A DNA stretch of 64,000 nt from positions 376,339 through 440,338 of the forward strand of contig CALNXN010000011.1 of assembly GCA_942490645.1 (NCBI GenBank), given 5' to 3'. The notes under the pieces are model-generated. The model was not told where the DNA came from, ran no database searches, and saw only the letters and a program-made list of their open reading frames with translations. Below, one piece after another: positions 34,931-45,102 of this stretch. A program made the translations under genes and the position numbers. Position 1 is the first letter of the stretch; every line of letters starts with the position of its first letter. This DNA is from CALNXN01 sp942490645. Lineage in GTDB: Bacteria > Pseudomonadota > Alphaproteobacteria > Rhodobacterales > Rhodobacteraceae.

Positions 34931-36142
34931 TCAGTCGTTACTTGCTTTCATATCTGTTTGAAGCATCGCGATCACGTCGTCCGTGTCCTGACCAAACCGC
35001 GGGGGCGGGGTTGTGTAACGTACCGGGGTGCGAGACAGCTTCAGCGGATTTGCCAATAGCTGAACCGCGCCGCTCTCGACGCCTTCTGTTGGTACGCTGA
35101 TGACCGTGCCGCGGGCTTTGGCCTGATCGGAACGCAGTGCCTCCGCCACCGTGTGAATCGGACCCACGGGGACCTTGACCGATTGCAAGCGTTCGACCAC
35201 GTCGGCTTTGCTGAGTGAGGCGAGGGCATTGGTGATCATTGCGCTGAGCGTATCGCGGTTTTCGATCCGCGCCAGATTGGTCGTATAAGTTGGATCGTCC
35301 GCCAGACCCCTCAAGCCGATTACATCGCAAAAGCGCGCAAATTGCGCATCGTTGCCAACGGCAATCAGAATGTGTCCGTCCGCGCAGGGGAACGCATCGT
35401 AGGGCACGATATTGGGGTGTGCATTGCCCCGACGCTCCGGCAATTTGCCCGACGTCAGATAGTTGGTGCCTTCGTTGATCAACCAGGCCATCTGCGCGTC
35501 CACAAGGCTCAGATCGATGTGCTGCCCTTCGCCGGTCGCATCGCGGTGCCGGAGGGCGGCAAGAATGCCGATCGTGGCGTACATTCCGCACATCACGTCT
35601 GCTATTCCCACGCCGACCTTCATTGGAGGGCCATCTGCGGCACCTGTCAGTGACATGATACCGCCATACCCTTGCGCCATCAGATCATACCCGGGTTGGT
35701 CCCGGTTTGGCCCAAACTGGCCAAAGCCGGAAATGGAGCAATAGACCAAGCTTGGATGCGCCTTGAGCAGCGTGTCGTGATCCAGCCCGTATTTGACCAA
35801 CCCATCGGGTTTGTAGTTCTCAATCACCACATCCGCGCGTGCGGCAAGCTGGCGAATGATGTCTTGCCCTTCAGGCGTGGATATGTCGACCGCAATGGAT
35901 TGCTTGTTGCGATTGGCGGCCATGAAATAGGCCGAGAGATCTGTGCGATTGCCGTTGATGTCTTTGGCGTAGTTTGGCCCCCAACCGCGCGTGTCATCGC
36001 CGCCGGTCTTGGGGTTTTCCACCTTGATGATCGTGGCGCCCAAATCGCCCAATAGCTGGGTTGCGGTCGGTCCGGCCAGAATGCGGCTTAGATCAAGGAC
36101 GAAGATGTCGCCAAGGGCCGTTGGCGTGTCAGATGCGGCCAT
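34931..36142 (-). CDS. CaiB/BaiF family CoA-transferase
   Basis: About 403 residues of the class III CoA-transferase family. It has the N-terminal VLDLSRILAGPTATQLLGDLGA, the nucleotide segment KVENPKTGGDDTRGWGP, and the catalytic aspartate in QPGYDLMAQGYGG. It transfers CoA between carboxylic acids; the substrate is unknown. The start at 36142 lies 6 bases after AGGAG, within the end of the TPP-enzyme gene, so the two are coupled. An upstream extension to 36286 is antisense-like and not homologous. Confidence 0.88.
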   Translation of the reverse strand: MAASDTPTALGDIFVLDLSRILAGPTATQLLGDLGATIIKVENPKTGGDDTRGWGPNYAKDINGNRTDLSAYFMAANRNKQSIAVDISTPEGQDIIRQLAARADVVIENYKPDGLVKYGLDHDTLLKAHPSLVYCSISGFGQFGPNRDQPGYDLMAQGYGGIMSLTGAADGPPMKVGVGIADVMCGMYATIGILAALRHRDATGEGQHIDLSLVDAQMAWLINEGTNYLTSGKLPERRGNAHPNIVPYDAFPCADGHILIAVGNDAQFARFCDVIGLRGLADDPTYTTNLARIENRDTLSAMITNALASLSKADVVERLQSVKVPVGPIHTVAEALRSDQAKARGTVISVPTEGVESGAVQLLANPLKLSRTPVRYTTPPPRFGQDTDDVIAMLQTDMKASND

Positions 36143-37751
36143 CATAGGCTCCTTTGTCGATCTGTGCGGCAATGACGGTGAAGGTGTCGGCAACCATCGC
36201 ATCTCGCAGGGCTGTTTCCAGTGCAGTGCGATCTGACACAGTATGACCCGCGCCGCCAAAGGCGCGGCCGATGGAGGCATAGTCATGGAGGCCGAAGTCC
36301 ACGCCTGCGTTTTTCATTTGGCGACCGCGCTGCTTTAGCTCGATCAGCGCAAGTGATGCATCCACGAAGACCACGAAAATCGGCTTGATCCCAAGCTCTG
36401 CCGCGGTGGCCAACTCGCCTGCGATCATCAGAAAGCCCGCGTCCCCAGAAAACGACACCACGTGACGATCCGGGGAAGCCAGTTGCGCACCCATCGCCAA
36501 GGGCAAGGCGCACCCCATTGTACAAAGTGCCGAGGATTGCATCATGCCGCGCGGCTCGTAGCATTTCCATTGCTGAGACAGCAAAATACGGTGTGCGCCA
36601 CTGTCAGCGGTGGCCAGCGCATTGCGCGGCAGCACGGCGCGGCAGATGTCGATCACGGCGCCGGGCCCCCATTTGTCATCATGCGGAAAGGCGCGCGCCA
36701 ATTCCGCCTGCGCGGCAGGTATTTCACCACCTGTCCATGTGTCCCTCGGGTTCAGGCCCGTCGTCAGCGCCACAAGTGTTTCCGCGCAATCGGCGACGAA
36801 GTTCAGGCTGGATTGGTGCATATAATGATGGTTTGGCTCTGCGGTGATGTCGATGATGTTCTGTTTGTCGCGCGACCAGACATCCCGCCATCCGGGCCGC
36901 ATTTCAATGGGATCATATCCGACGCAGAGCACCAGATCGGCCTGTTGCACCAAAGGCACCAGTGTCTTGTCCGCTAAGGGTGACAGTCCGGCCCCGCCCA
37001 GCGATAGCGTGTGGTCCTCCGGCAACATGCCCTTGGCTTTGTAGGTTGTGACCACCGGGATGTTAAACGTGGTTGCAACGTCCTGCACAGCCTGCGCCGC
37101 GTCATCGTTCATTGCATCTACACCGACGATCATGATCGGACGTTGTGCCTGCGACAGCCATTCGCGCGCTGTGTTCAGATCACGACCGGCAGGTGCTGTT
37201 GCGGAGGCAGGCGTGCGTGGTGCGGAGGGGTGCGCCGGCACGGGCATATCGGCCACACCAATCGGCACGTCGATGTGCACGGGGCCGGGGCGTCCTTCGG
37301 TCGCGATGCCAATGGCTTTGTCCGCGATGACGTGTGCTGCACCTGCAGTGAGCGAAAAGCTGGCTTTGGTGATGGGGCGGAACACGGCCTGCTGGTCGAG
37401 CACCTGATGGGTGTAGGTCTGCGCCTCATCGGCATCTACCGCACCCGCCAAGACGATCATCGGCACACGGTCCTGCATGGCATTTGCCACTGCGTTGACA
37501 CCGTTCAACGCGCCCGGACCGACCGTTGCCACCAAAATCGCCGGTCCGCCCAAGCGGTGATGGGCACCTTCGGCCATGAAGGCAGCCGCATTTTCGTGTT
37601 TCGCCAGCACAAACCGGATGCCCGCAGCCTCCAGCGCATCAACGACCGTCAGCACTTCACCGCCCGGCATCCCAAACGCATAACGACACCCAGCCGCATA
37701 AAGGCGACGTGCGACGGCATCGGCGGCACGTATCGTGGATTGCGTCGTCAT
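36129..37751 (-). CDS. Thiamine pyrophosphate-dependent enzyme, acetolactate synthase-like
   Basis: About 540 residues with the three-domain TPP enzyme layout. The N-terminal PYR domain has catalytic Glu53 in LAKHENAAAFMAEGA. A central TPP_enzyme_M domain begins around QRPIMIVGVDAM. The C-terminal PP domain has the Mg/TPP motif starting GDAGFLMIAGELATA. Members decarboxylate 2-oxo acids or oxalyl-CoA. Its overlap with a CaiB-type CoA-transferase recalls the frc/oxc oxalate pair, but the sequence looks more like generic acetolactate synthase-type proteins. The substrate is undetermined. Confidence 0.85.
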   Translation of the reverse strand: MTTQSTIRAADAVARRLYAAGCRYAFGMPGGEVLTVVDALEAAGIRFVLAKHENAAAFMAEGAHHRLGGPAILVATVGPGALNGVNAVANAMQDRVPMIVLAGAVDADEAQTYTHQVLDQQAVFRPITKASFSLTAGAAHVIADKAIGIATEGRPGPVHIDVPIGVADMPVPAHPSAPRTPASATAPAGRDLNTAREWLSQAQRPIMIVGVDAMNDDAAQAVQDVATTFNIPVVTTYKAKGMLPEDHTLSLGGAGLSPLADKTLVPLVQQADLVLCVGYDPIEMRPGWRDVWSRDKQNIIDITAEPNHHYMHQSSLNFVADCAETLVALTTGLNPRDTWTGGEIPAAQAELARAFPHDDKWGPGAVIDICRAVLPRNALATADSGAHRILLSQQWKCYEPRGMMQSSALCTMGCALPLAMGAQLASPDRHVVSFSGDAGFLMIAGELATAAELGIKPIFVVFVDASLALIELKQRGRQMKNAGVDFGLHDYASIGRAFGGAGHTVSDRTALETALRDAMVADTFTVIAAQIDKGAYDGRI

Positions 37752-37846
37752 ATGGGTGACCTTTTCATAAGATGCACCCACGTCTTAGCGACCCGCACAC
37801 AGGTTGCAATTCATGTTTATGTCAGAGGTGTTTCAAAGCGTGGCGT

Positions 37847-38419
37847 TTAGCGCCGCCGGTCGCGCCTTGAAGACATTGGTTGAAAGGCAACGCCCACATG
37901 CGCCTCGCAATAGGGTTTGCCCTGCTGCACAGGCAAACCGCAGAACCAGAAATCCTCGGTCGCGGGATCACCGACGGGCCACTTGCAGGTGCGCTCGGTC
38001 AATTCCATCAGGTTCAGGCGCTTGGCCTTTTTCTCGATCTCGTTGACCTTAGCCAAGGCTTCGGGGCTGATTTCATTAGCTGACGGTTGCGGCGGCAGCG
38101 GCTGACCGGCCGGAATGATTTGCTTGCGTGCGGGCAATGAAGGCCGTGCGGGGGGCTCTGCTTCGACTTTGGCCGCCGGTTCTTGTGCGGCTTTGGGTGC
38201 GGCCTTGGGCTTGGCATCGACCTTTGCCGCAGGCTTCGCCTTGGCGTCTGTCTTGGCGGCCCCGCCTGTCGTTGTGCGGTTGGACAGGCCGAGCCTGTGC
38301 ACCTTGCCGATGACCGCATTGCGCGTCACCCCGCCCAATTCCTTGGCGATCTGGCTGGCGGATTGACCCTCCCCCCACATCTTCTTGAGCATTTCCACGC
38401 GGTCGTCGGTCCAGGACAT
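37847..38419 (-). CDS. gcrA: GcrA family cell cycle regulator
   Basis: A 190-residue GcrA homologue. The N-terminal HTH begins MSWTDDRVEMLKKMWGEGQS and includes GGVTRNAVIGKVHRLGLSNR. A long Ala/Lys/Pro-rich linker (about residues 55-110) follows, then a C-terminal domain with CKWPVGDPATEDFWFCGLP, which binds sigma-70 domain 2 in Caulobacter. GcrA activates promoters with methylated GANTC sites. This gene is a strong marker of Alphaproteobacteria. Confidence 0.95.
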   Translation of the reverse strand: MSWTDDRVEMLKKMWGEGQSASQIAKELGGVTRNAVIGKVHRLGLSNRTTTGGAAKTDAKAKPAAKVDAKPKAAPKAAQEPAAKVEAEPPARPSLPARKQIIPAGQPLPPQPSANEISPEALAKVNEIEKKAKRLNLMELTERTCKWPVGDPATEDFWFCGLPVQQGKPYCEAHVGVAFQPMSSRRDRRR

Positions 38420-38940
38420 TCATCCATCCCTTAATTTAAAGAGCGGCCCCGCAAACCAAGGACCGCCCGTCACAATTATCAGCGTTCTATTCTAATCACT
38501 GAGGGCGGAGTTACAAGCGCTGAACGGCAACCTGTCGCTTTGATCCGGCTGGCCCCGCATGGCTTTGATGCTGCAGCGGCTCAGAGACCACGACGCCGCC
38601 AGAGCAAGCCGCGCATTCTACAGAGGGTCTACACTTGGTTGGCGGGACGTCAATAGGAACCTCGCGCCGGGATTGGACGTGTTTCGACAACACCAAGGTC
38701 GCCATTGGCAAACGCCTGAAAAAATCACTTTCCCAAGCGGTTTCGCTGATGTAGGCACGCCACATGATCACGCTTACGCATACTTGTGTCCGACGACGCC
38801 AGCGCATCTGCGCCTGAGCGCCCTGTCTTTGTGATCCTGCGCTTCAGAAGCGCACACTCTTTCAAACCAAAACTGTTGACCCGCCTGCGCCGTTCCTGCA
38901 CGTTCCGTGCTTCGATGCTGGCCCACCAAAGGATGATCCG
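38420..38940. other. 520-base intergenic region between divergent gcrA and argD
   Basis: No convincing gene is seen. Open frames on both strands (for example 38559-38834 plus and 38511-38807 minus) have no recognisable homology. The stretch must contain the gcrA and argD promoters. An AT-rich segment at about 38465-38505 is a likely gcrA promoter area, and AAAGGA at 38930-38935 is the argD ribosome-binding site. Confidence 0.5.
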
Positions 38941-40116
38941 ATGATCCCTGTTCTCTTGCCGACCTATTCCCGCGCGCCGCTGACTTTCGTCAAAGGCGAA
39001 GGTGCTTGGCTAACTGAGGCGGACGGGCGACGTTTTCTGGACCTGGGTGCGGGCATAGCCGTCAACGCGCTTGGTCATGCGAACCCCGTTTTGGTCGATG
39101 CGTTGATGCAACAGGCGCAATCCCTGTGGCATACGTCGAACCTTTACAATATTCCCAAACAGGAAGAGCTGGCGGAAAAACTCACGCAGCTGACATTTGC
39201 GGACACCTGTTTCATGACCAATTCCGGCACGGAATCATGTGAACTGGCTGTCAAAATGGCGCGCAAGTACTGGTTTGATAAAGGTCAGCCAGATCGCGTT
39301 GAAATCATTACGTTCTCGGGCTCTTTTCACGGGCGGTCGTCGGCAGGCATCGCTGCTGCCGGGTCCGAGAAAATGACCAAAGGCTTTGGCCCGCTGCTGC
39401 CGGGGTTTGTGCATCTGCAATTTGGCGATCACGATGCGTTGCGCGCGGCGGTTACCGAAAAGACGGCAGCCATTTTGATTGAACCGGTTCAGGGAGAGGG
39501 CGGTATACGCCCCGTTCCGGATCAATGCCTCAAGGGGTTGCGCGACCTTTGTGATGAACACGGGATTTTGCTGATACTGGACGAAGTGCAGTGTGGCGTT
39601 GGCCGGACCGGCAAGCTTTTTGCCCATGAATGGGCCGGTATCTCGCCAGATATCATGATGATCGCCAAAGGCATTGGCGGCGGTTTTCCGATCGGTGCGG
39701 TTTTGGCGACGGAAAATGCGGCATCGGGCATGACGCTGGGTACGCACGGGTCGACCTATGGCGGCAACCCATTGGGCTGTGCGGTTGCCTGCGCGGTTCT
39801 GGATACCGTGGCCAGCGTCGAGTTTTTGTCGGAGGTCAACCGCAAGTCCGGGTTGATGCGCCAGAAACTGGAGGGGTTGGTCGATGCCCACCCAGAAGTA
39901 TTCGAAAGCGTGCGCGGTTCGGGTCTGATGATCGGTATCAAGTGCAAGGCCACAAATAGCGATGTGGTCGCCGCTGGCTATGATGCTGAAATCCTCGTGG
40001 TGCCTGCGGCGGACAATGTGATCCGCTTGCTGCCGCCACTGAACATCACGGACGAAGAGATCGCACAGGCCACGCACCGCCTCGATCAGGCCGCCAGCGC
40101 CGTTGCATCCAAGTAA
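38941..40116 (+). CDS. argD: ArgD, acetylornithine/succinyldiaminopimelate transaminase
   Basis: A 391-residue class III aminotransferase. Substrate and PLP contacts include NSGTESCELAVKMARKY near residue 95 and LDEVQCGVGRTGKLF near 213, and the PLP lysine is Lys243 in IAKGIGGGFP. It converts N-acetylglutamate semialdehyde to N-acetylornithine in arginine synthesis. It is followed after 75 bases by argF, the usual alphaproteobacterial argDF arrangement. AAAGGA precedes the start. Confidence 0.94.
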   Translation: MIPVLLPTYSRAPLTFVKGEGAWLTEADGRRFLDLGAGIAVNALGHANPVLVDALMQQAQSLWHTSNLYNIPKQEELAEKLTQLTFADTCFMTNSGTESCELAVKMARKYWFDKGQPDRVEIITFSGSFHGRSSAGIAAAGSEKMTKGFGPLLPGFVHLQFGDHDALRAAVTEKTAAILIEPVQGEGGIRPVPDQCLKGLRDLCDEHGILLILDEVQCGVGRTGKLFAHEWAGISPDIMMIAKGIGGGFPIGAVLATENAASGMTLGTHGSTYGGNPLGCAVACAVLDTVASVEFLSEVNRKSGLMRQKLEGLVDAHPEVFESVRGSGLMIGIKCKATNSDVVAAGYDAEILVVPAADNVIRLLPPLNITDEEIAQATHRLDQAASAVASK

Positions 40117-40191
40117 CTTTCCGGGCCAAGCCAACTACCACAGCGGGCGGACGCTCTGGCGTCTGCCGTCTGCAAAACAAAGTGACACAGC

Positions 40192-41097
40192 ATGAAGCAT
40201 TTTCTTGATATCGACACCACCGATCCTTCGGAGTTGCGGGGCATCATCGACGCCGCAGCAGACATGAAAGCGGCCCGAATGAACCGCCCACGCGGCGCTC
40301 TGGATGATGATTTGCCGCTCAAGGATCACATGGTTGCGCTGATCTTTGAAAAACCTTCGACACGGACGCGTGTTTCTTTTGATGTCGGTGTGCGTCAGAT
40401 GGGCGGTCAGACGATGGTGCTGTCCGGCTCGGACATGCAGCTTGGTCACGGCGAAACGATTGCCGACACCGCCAGAGTGCTCAGCCGGTATGTGGATTTG
40501 ATCATGATCCGTACCTTTGAAGAGGCGACGCTGCTTGAGATGGCCGAACATGCGACTGTCCCGGTGATCAATGGCCTGACCAATCGCTCGCATCCGTGCC
40601 AGATCATGGCAGATGTCATGACGTTCGAAGAGCATCGCGGCCCCATTACGGGCCGCAAGGTCGTTTGGTCTGGCGATGGGAACAATGTGTTTGCGTCTTT
40701 TGCCCATGCGGCCAAGCAGTTTGAGTTTGATCTGGTCTTTACCGGGCCGGAACCGCTAGATCCGGAACCTGCGTTGAACGGGCTCTATACGACTGTCCGC
40801 GACCCGAACGTGGCCGTGCAAGGCGCGGATTTGGTCGTCACCGACACGTGGGTCAGCATGCACGATCCGCAATCCGCGCGCGAACGCAGGCACAACCAAT
40901 TGCGCGGTTATCAAGTCAACGCAGATCTGATGGGCAAGGCCAAATCCGACAGTCTGTTCATGCATTGCCTACCTGCGCACCGCGACGATGAAGCCACTTC
41001 CGAAGTCATGGACGGTGCGCATTCGGTTATCTTTGATGAGGCTGAAAACCGGTTGCACGCCCAAAAGGCCATCATGCGCTGGTGCCTTGAAAAATAG
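40192..41097 (+). CDS. argF: ArgF, ornithine carbamoyltransferase
   Basis: A 301-residue transcarbamoylase. The carbamoyl-phosphate loop STRTR is at residues 56-60 (EKPSTRTRVSF). HPCQIMADVMT, DTWVSMHDP and the ornithine-site HCLPAHRDDE follow in normal order. It makes citrulline from ornithine and carbamoyl phosphate in the cytosol. It is downstream of argD on the same strand. Confidence 0.96.
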   Translation: MKHFLDIDTTDPSELRGIIDAAADMKAARMNRPRGALDDDLPLKDHMVALIFEKPSTRTRVSFDVGVRQMGGQTMVLSGSDMQLGHGETIADTARVLSRYVDLIMIRTFEEATLLEMAEHATVPVINGLTNRSHPCQIMADVMTFEEHRGPITGRKVVWSGDGNNVFASFAHAAKQFEFDLVFTGPEPLDPEPALNGLYTTVRDPNVAVQGADLVVTDTWVSMHDPQSARERRHNQLRGYQVNADLMGKAKSDSLFMHCLPAHRDDEATSEVMDGAHSVIFDEAENRLHAQKAIMRWCLEK

Positions 41098-41169
41098 CGT
41101 TTCTTTGCCTTCGCGCGCGATTGATGTTACCGCAAACAAAGGGCGCTGAGCATCACGAGGGGCGGCAAA

Positions 41170-42570
41170 ATGAGCAAAGCACAGATCGGCGTATATGGCC
41201 TTGGGACAATGGGCAGCGCGCTTGCATTGAACTTTGCGGATAACGGGTTCGACGTCGCGGTGTCCAACAAGGAAACCGATTGGATTGCACCGTTTTTGGT
41301 TGAAGCTGGGCCATTGGCAGATCGTATCACCGGTGCAATGACGTTGCGAGATTTCGTAGACAGTCTGGCGCAGCCGCGCACGATTTTGTTCATGATTCCA
41401 TCATCCAAGCCAATGGATGACATGATCGCGGCGATAACGCCCTTGTTGTCAGAAGGTGACACGATCGTTGATGGTGGCAACGCTGATTTCCATGACACGC
41501 GCCGGCGCTCCAGTGAATTGAGAGGGTCCGGAATTCACTTTGTCGGCATGGGCGTGTCGGGCGGTGCTTATGGTGCCCGCCACGGCCCGTCGATGATGGT
41601 CGGTGGGACGCAACATAGCTGGACGCAGTTTCGGCCAATGGCCGAGGCGATTGCGGCCAAATACGATGATGATCCGTGTGTTGCCCATCTTGGGTCTGAT
41701 GGCGCGGGGCACTTCGTGAAAACCGTGCACAACGGGATCGAATACGCGGATATGCAAATGATTGCAGAGGCGTATGGCATCCTGCGTGATGGTGCGGGAT
41801 GGTCGGCACCTCAGATCGGCAAGGTGTTTCAGAGGTGGTCCGAAGGGCCGTTGGAATCCTATCTGATCGAAATATCAGCAGCGGCGCTGAAGTCGACCGA
41901 TGCGCAGACCGGGCTACCGATGCTTGATGTGATCCGCGATCAGGCGGGGCAGAAGGGAACTGGCCGCTGGACGTTGATCGAGGCTTTGAAGCTTGGTCAA
42001 TCCGCCAACACCATTGAAGCCGCTGTCGGCGCGCGTGGATGGTCCAGCGAAAAAGCGGCGCGCGAGCTGGCTGCGCCACTGCTGCACGAGACCACACAAA
42101 CCACGGACGCACCGAGCGAAGCCGATCTAGAGGATGCCTTGCTGGCCGGGCGCATTTTGGGCCATTCCCAAGGGTTCCGGCTGCTGGATGCGGCGTCTGA
42201 CGAATACGGTTGGTCCCTCGACATGGCCCGCATCGCGGAGATTTGGCGCGCAGGGTGCATCATTCGTTCGGCGCTGCTCAATGATTTCGCGGATGCGTTT
42301 CGTGCGGAGCTGCCAGCAGGTCATATGATCCTCGCGCCAAGGATGCGCGATCGTCTTGCACAGACCGTTCCGGGACTTCGGCGCGTCGTCGCCTATGCCG
42401 CGTTGAACGGTTTGCCCACGCCCGCTTTGGGGTCCGCTTTGGCGTGGTATGACACCATGCGGCATGCGCGTGGAACTGCGAACATGATCCAGGCGCAGCG
42501 TGATTTCTTTGGGGCGCACGGGTTTGAGCGCGTTGATATGCCGGGCAAGCACCACGGCACTTGGGGCTAG
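41170..42570 (+). CDS. gnd: Gnd, NADP-dependent 6-phosphogluconate dehydrogenase (decarboxylating)
   Basis: A 466-residue enzyme of the long (dimeric) type. The N-terminal NADP-binding GVYGLGTMGSALALNFA is followed by VDGGNADFHDTRRR, GMGVSGGAYGARHGPSMM and the active-site VKTVHNGIEYADMQ, which carries the catalytic lysine. It oxidises 6-phosphogluconate to ribulose 5-phosphate in the pentose phosphate pathway. The length is normal and the C-terminal all-helical domain is intact. Confidence 0.95.
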   Translation: MSKAQIGVYGLGTMGSALALNFADNGFDVAVSNKETDWIAPFLVEAGPLADRITGAMTLRDFVDSLAQPRTILFMIPSSKPMDDMIAAITPLLSEGDTIVDGGNADFHDTRRRSSELRGSGIHFVGMGVSGGAYGARHGPSMMVGGTQHSWTQFRPMAEAIAAKYDDDPCVAHLGSDGAGHFVKTVHNGIEYADMQMIAEAYGILRDGAGWSAPQIGKVFQRWSEGPLESYLIEISAAALKSTDAQTGLPMLDVIRDQAGQKGTGRWTLIEALKLGQSANTIEAAVGARGWSSEKAARELAAPLLHETTQTTDAPSEADLEDALLAGRILGHSQGFRLLDAASDEYGWSLDMARIAEIWRAGCIIRSALLNDFADAFRAELPAGHMILAPRMRDRLAQTVPGLRRVVAYAALNGLPTPALGSALAWYDTMRHARGTANMIQAQRDFFGAHGFERVDMPGKHHGTWG

Positions 42571-42583
42571 CAGGTTTTCTTCA

Positions 42584-45010
42584 TCAGGATTTGCGCGGTT
42601 TTGCGCGCAGCGTCGGCGCGGCTTGCGTGGGGTCTTCGGGCCAGGGATGCTTGGGGTACCTGCCGCGCATGTCTTTGCGCACATCCGCGTAAGAAGACGC
42701 CCAAAACCCCGGCAAGTCCGTCGTGACTTGCACCGGTCGTCGCCCCGGAGACAAAAGCGTAATCTGCAACGGTTGCCCCGCCACGGTCGGATGGTGGGTG
42801 GTGCCGAACATCTCTTGCAGCCGCACCGCGATTGACGGTTGGCCATCCCCGTAATCAATCGGTGTCTTGTTGCCCAAAGGCGTTACGAGTTGCGCAGGCA
42901 CTGCCGCGTCGAGGGCGCGCATCTGGTTCCAATTGAGGCGCGCACGCAGCGCATCCAGACATTCAAACTTGCGCCAATCCGCGGCTGAGCGCACGCCCGT
43001 GAGGTGCGGCAGCAACCAGTCTTCTATGGTATCCATCAGGTGCTCACGGGAAAAATCGGGAAAGTCGCCGTCTGCGGTATGCATCAACTGCGCGCGTGAC
43101 AAAAACCGATCAGATGCAGGGGTGAAAACAAACCCGATCTGGCGGACGCCATCCAGCATGGCGCGTGCAATGTCATCCGCAGGCGCATCTGTCCATGATC
43201 TGTCATCAAGCACAAGCGCACCAAAGCGTTCCTGTCGGCGGGCCAGCACGCGATTGTCGCGCTTGGACCATGCACACAGGTTCTGCCATTCGATCTGGTC
43301 CGCAAAGGCCTCGCGCAGTTCTGCGTCCGTCAGAGGTGCGGCTTGCCAGACGCGGGCCTCTGTGGGGTGACCATCCAGATCGGTGGCCACGATCAGTCGC
43401 TCCTGAGCCAGCGCATCGCCTTCTGGCAGGACAACGCCCTTGCCACCCGACAGCACATAGCGTGGCGCATCGCCGCTTCTGCGCAATCCGACGCGGTCCG
43501 GATAGGCCATTGCGGCCAGAACACCGAGCGAAGCGGGCCCGGTTGCGTTGCTGAATTTCGCAAGCCGCCTTGCCTCTTCCTTGATCCGGTGAAGCGTCGG
43601 CAGGTGGGCCGCAGGGTCTTTCCCCGGCGATTTCACCGCCGCCAATCGACGCGCAAGAGATGTGCCTGCGTTCCGCATTGGGTCGCGCTCGTTCAGCAAC
43701 GCGGCGAGCAGGGGCGCGTCCTTGCCGCCCCGCAAGACCATATGGGCCAGTCTGGGATGCAACGGCAGCCGGGCGATTTCCGTTCCATGCGCGGTGATGC
43801 GCCCCTCGGTATCCAAAGCGCCAAGCATACGCAGCACGGATTGCGCTTCGGCCAAGCGGCCCGCGTTTGGGGGCGTGACAAAGGCCAGATCCTCAGCTTG
43901 GGCGCCCCAAGCCGCCAATTCGAGCGCAAAGCTGGTCAAATCGCCCGCTTCGATTTCGGCGGGCGGAAAGGCCGCAAGCGCGCCGTCTTCGCCCTTGGTC
44001 CAGAGTTTGTAGCATATGCCCGCCGCAATGCGCCCGGCGCGGCCCATGCGTTGGACGGCCTCGGCGCGTGTGACGCGTGTCGTGATCAGCCGAGAAAGGC
44101 CAGAGGATGGATCAAATTGGGCCCGCCGCGCTCGCCCGCCATCCACCACGATTGTCACCCCATCAATCGTGAGCGAGGTTTCCGCAATCGCTGTCGCCAG
44201 AACGACTTTGCGTCCCTGTATTGCCGGTTGAATGGCGGTTTGCTGCGCTTTGAAATCCATCGCGCCGAACAAAGGATGGATTTCACAATCATCGTGACAT
44301 TGCGCCCGCAACGACGCTTCCACACGGCGAATTTCGCCTTCCCCCGGCAGGAACACCAAGGCACTGCCCTTGTGATCGCGCAGAGCTTGCAACGTCACAT
44401 CTGCAACGGCGGTTTCAAACCGAGTGTTCTTGCCAAGCGGCTTGGGCAACCACCGGGCTTCTACGTCGAAACTGCGCCCTTGGGAGGTGACGATGGGTGC
44501 GCCAATCAAATCAGCAACCGGTTCCGCGTCCAGTGTGGCCGACATGACAACAAGTATCAGATCGTCCCGCAGCGCCCCTGCGATTTCAAGGCAAAGGGCC
44601 AACCCAAGGTCGGCATTCAGAGATCGTTCGTGGAATTCATCAAATATGACGGCCCCGATACCGGGCAGGTCGGGGTTGGACTGGATCATCCGGGTCAAGA
44701 TGCCTTCGGTGACAACTTCGATCTTGGTGGCGTTGCTGGTCTTGTTCACGCCTCGGATGCGGTAACCGACGGTTTGGCCGACAGGTTCATTGAGCGTTTT
44801 CGCCATACGCTCCGCGGCAGCGCGCGCCGCCAGGCGGCGTGGCTCCAGCATTAAAATCTTGCCCGGTGTGACGCCCGCTTGGAGCATTGCCAGTGGAACT
44901 CGGGTTGTCTTGCCAGCGCCCGGTGGCGCCTGCAAAACCACACGACCGGACGCTTTGATCGCGTCCAGGATCGTTGGCATGACGGCGTCGATTGGCAGGG
45001 CGAAGTTCAT
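42584..45010 (-). CDS. hrpB: HrpB, DEAH-box type ATP-dependent helicase
   Basis: An 808-residue HrpB-family helicase. Walker A is APPGAGKTT (residues 28-36), motif II is FDEFHERS, motif III is SATLD, and motif VI is QRMGRAGRIAAG. A C-terminal HrpB domain ends near HPWPEDPTQAAP. It is an RNA/DNA helicase of uncertain physiological role. The start at 45010 (MNFALPID) is set by homology; 50 open residues upstream overlap the divergent meaB region and look non-coding. Confidence 0.93.
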   Translation of the reverse strand: MNFALPIDAVMPTILDAIKASGRVVLQAPPGAGKTTRVPLAMLQAGVTPGKILMLEPRRLAARAAAERMAKTLNEPVGQTVGYRIRGVNKTSNATKIEVVTEGILTRMIQSNPDLPGIGAVIFDEFHERSLNADLGLALCLEIAGALRDDLILVVMSATLDAEPVADLIGAPIVTSQGRSFDVEARWLPKPLGKNTRFETAVADVTLQALRDHKGSALVFLPGEGEIRRVEASLRAQCHDDCEIHPLFGAMDFKAQQTAIQPAIQGRKVVLATAIAETSLTIDGVTIVVDGGRARRAQFDPSSGLSRLITTRVTRAEAVQRMGRAGRIAAGICYKLWTKGEDGALAAFPPAEIEAGDLTSFALELAAWGAQAEDLAFVTPPNAGRLAEAQSVLRMLGALDTEGRITAHGTEIARLPLHPRLAHMVLRGGKDAPLLAALLNERDPMRNAGTSLARRLAAVKSPGKDPAAHLPTLHRIKEEARRLAKFSNATGPASLGVLAAMAYPDRVGLRRSGDAPRYVLSGGKGVVLPEGDALAQERLIVATDLDGHPTEARVWQAAPLTDAELREAFADQIEWQNLCAWSKRDNRVLARRQERFGALVLDDRSWTDAPADDIARAMLDGVRQIGFVFTPASDRFLSRAQLMHTADGDFPDFSREHLMDTIEDWLLPHLTGVRSAADWRKFECLDALRARLNWNQMRALDAAVPAQLVTPLGNKTPIDYGDGQPSIAVRLQEMFGTTHHPTVAGQPLQITLLSPGRRPVQVTTDLPGFWASSYADVRKDMRGRYPKHPWPEDPTQAAPTLRAKPRKS

Positions 45011-45102
45011 GCCAATGTGCTTAGCGGGGAACAGCAAGAACGCCAAGCTCTGGACTTTTGCGCGTGCCTGCCGGAAAACCGGGAATGACAAAGGGGCTGG
45101 CC

